DNA of 64,000 bases from Distichodus sexfasciatus (Eukaryota > Chordata > Actinopteri > Characiformes > Distichodontidae), in NCBI GenBank assembly GCA_032718565.1, contig JAVGVS010000045.1, forward strand, positions 1,333,668 through 1,397,667, written 5' to 3'. This document shows, piece after piece, positions 62,481 to 64,000 of the stretch (its first letter is position 1; each line of letters opens with the position of its first letter). The notes under the pieces were generated by a model that made no database searches, was not told the origin of the DNA, and saw nothing but the letters and a program-made list of their open reading frames with translations. Position numbers and translations under genes: made by a program.

Positions 62481-62511
62481 TCTAAGAAACGGGGGCGCGC
62501 CTTCAATCATG

Positions 62512-62550
62512 TGGTAAACGGCCTCACCGTTACGTTATCAACTGCCCCAA
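62512..62550 (-). repeat. SINE S1 head fragment, reverse
   Basis: GTAAACGGCCTCACCGTTACG and TATCAACTGCCCC (A-box side). Confidence 0.55.
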
Positions 62551-62569
62551 ATGAGTGACTTTCATTTTC

Positions 62570-62710
62570 AGATTTTAAGAACAGTCTCCCTGAAGCAACT
62601 TGGGATTAAGGGTCTTGCTCAGGGACCCAACAATGGTAGTGCTGGAGGTAGAATTTGAACCCATGACCTCTTGGTTCAGAAGTGAGTATCCTAACCACTA
62701 GACCACCATC
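62570..62710 (-). mobile_element. tRNA-derived SINE S3, reverse
   Basis: GAAGCAACTTGGGATTAAGG, GGGACCCAACAATGG, GAATTTGAACCCATGACC and CCTAACCACTAGACCACC: both internal promoter boxes are recognisable. Confidence 0.8.
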
Positions 62711-62714
62711 TACT

Positions 62715-64000
62715 GTATGTAGACATTTTTAGTACCAGAAGAAGGGGAAGCCTACTGCTATTGTCTTTCTCGGGTAAACCATGTTACAAGCAGCTTTGAG
62801 GGTTTTATAAAGGGACATTGTTAATTTTTATAACAGACCACGTCTACATGTACTCTCTTTGAAGCAGTCTTGTAGAAACCCTAATAATTGATGCTTGAAC
62901 CTTGCTGCTGTTGGTCAGACTACAAAGACAGCGCAACTCTGTACAATAAAGGGCAGTGATTAGAGTTTCACAGAAGTTTTGCCCTTTCGCCACAAATCAT
63001 GTGGACTTTAAAAGGCAGGCACGCAAAATCTGTCCCTGCTGTGCCAGCGTGCCCTGATGAATTAAACATCATATTCCAGCAACACCTCACTCCCCCGACA
63101 TGCCAATCAGAGTTTCTGTCTGACAGCATGACTGACTCACATCAATATCTCCCCCGACAAGACATCAAGCCTCACCTTCGTGGACTAGCACTGAGGCTAA
63201 GAGTTGAAATTAGATGTTTATTAGGGTTCAGAAATAACAGCAGCTAGTGAAAAGCGTCTCCTGCCCTTTTTGGTGAGGCTCATGTAACTGGACAGTAAGC
63301 CATTAGACGGCTGCTCGCATCACGCTGCTTTTCATCAATGGGATTTGGCATGTATAAATCTGATATCATAACCATTAGGCCTCGTGTTTCACTTAATAAA
63401 ATAAGACCGCTTGCATCTGTTCTGGCCCTGTTCATCTGGCATCAGAAGATTTGGGTACATGTTTCATATCAGGCCGTGACTATTATCTTAATTCGGTGTG
63501 AAATCTGTTTCTTTCCTGTCCGAAGTCTTGAGATCTTCAAAGCCAAGTCACGCACATTGCACCTTTCACAAGATCCCAAAAGCAACAGCAGATGTTTTCA
63601 AGAGGTGAACCGTTCTTCTTAATTTTGTGCCAAATGACTCCTTAATCATTCGAATTTCCATTTCATTTCAAACCCTCAGAGCAGCTCCAGGGATTGAAAA
63701 ATTTTAGGATGGAAGCCAAATGGTCAAAAAGAAGAATTAATTCTGTTAATTCTGGGTTTTTTAAAAAATGTAGTAATTACTCAGTAGTAATTTTAGAACT
63801 TTCTGTAGACCAAAGTAACATCTGTTACAGATATTTTTAATTTAAATTTGATTTATTAGCACACAAATATATTAAAATGTGAGCCATTTTTGTTGAGGCC
63901 AGTGGCAAAGGCATTTATCAGATACTGTTGTCCAGAGAGAACTGCATTTCCAAAACCAACTTGGCATAACTTAGGTAAAGATGCCGGAAATTCACAACCC
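62715..64000. other. Gene-free right edge, nothing recognised
   Basis: Mostly unique-looking sequence. 62990-63330 has the most balanced composition (GCATGACTGACTCACATCAA) and an 82-codon open frame with no recognisable domain. Confidence 0.4.

Noticed and set aside
25331..64000. Expected NGFR exons to the right of PHB
   Set aside because: I looked for Cys-rich repeats and a death domain in the open frames and saw none. If synteny holds, the gene is beyond the window.

Overview
The window is vertebrate, very probably a teleost fish. It has split genes with GT/AG introns, CpG-rich promoters, AC/AG/AT microsatellites, and dense Tc1, hAT and tRNA-derived SINE repeats. The most frequent SINE (motif GGTACTCATGAGCAAGGTACC) resembles SINEs I associate with otophysan fishes such as catfishes and characins. 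That placement is a recollection, not a search result.

Two protein-coding genes are clear, both on the minus strand. (1) ZNF652, a C2H2 zinc-finger transcriptional repressor, has coding exons at 5990-4920, 4069-3922, 2211-2096 and 512-368. It continues past the left edge, and a CpG-rich promoter with a probable non-coding first exon lies at about 13.2-14.4 kb. (2) PHB (PHB1, prohibitin), the inner-mitochondrial-membrane scaffold, is complete. Its six coding exons run from 24100 to 17972 and give a 271-residue protein, with a probable non-coding first exon at about 25.2 kb. ZNF652 and PHB1 are also neighbours in the same orientation on human chromosome 17q21, so this is a conserved gene pair. 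NGFR follows PHB1 in human, so the right-hand 38 kb may be the PHB-NGFR intergenic interval.

Layout: 0-6 kb, ZNF652 coding exons with a 1.37-kb minisatellite in one intron; 6-14 kb, ZNF652 intron 1 with a 1001-bp hAT element (intact 8-bp target duplication); 14.36-15.6 kb, a tandemly duplicated and SINE-rich block at the promoter edge; 17.4-25.3 kb, PHB with a dead 1.6-kb Tc1 transposon in its last intron; 25.3-64 kb, no convincing gene, but many SINEs, non-autonomous DNA transposons, hairpins, minisatellites and a few repeat-free stretches that could be conserved non-coding elements.

The most interesting signals are: a GC-AG intron in PHB with a SINE about 34 bp from the GC donor; a dispersed-repeat end that begins at the ZNF652 exon 2 splice donor; the minisatellite with interleaved variants; a duplicated promoter edge in which CpG decay separates the copies; and two long near-perfect RNA-type hairpins at 10.1 and 52.1 kb. 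No new multi-gene system is evident.
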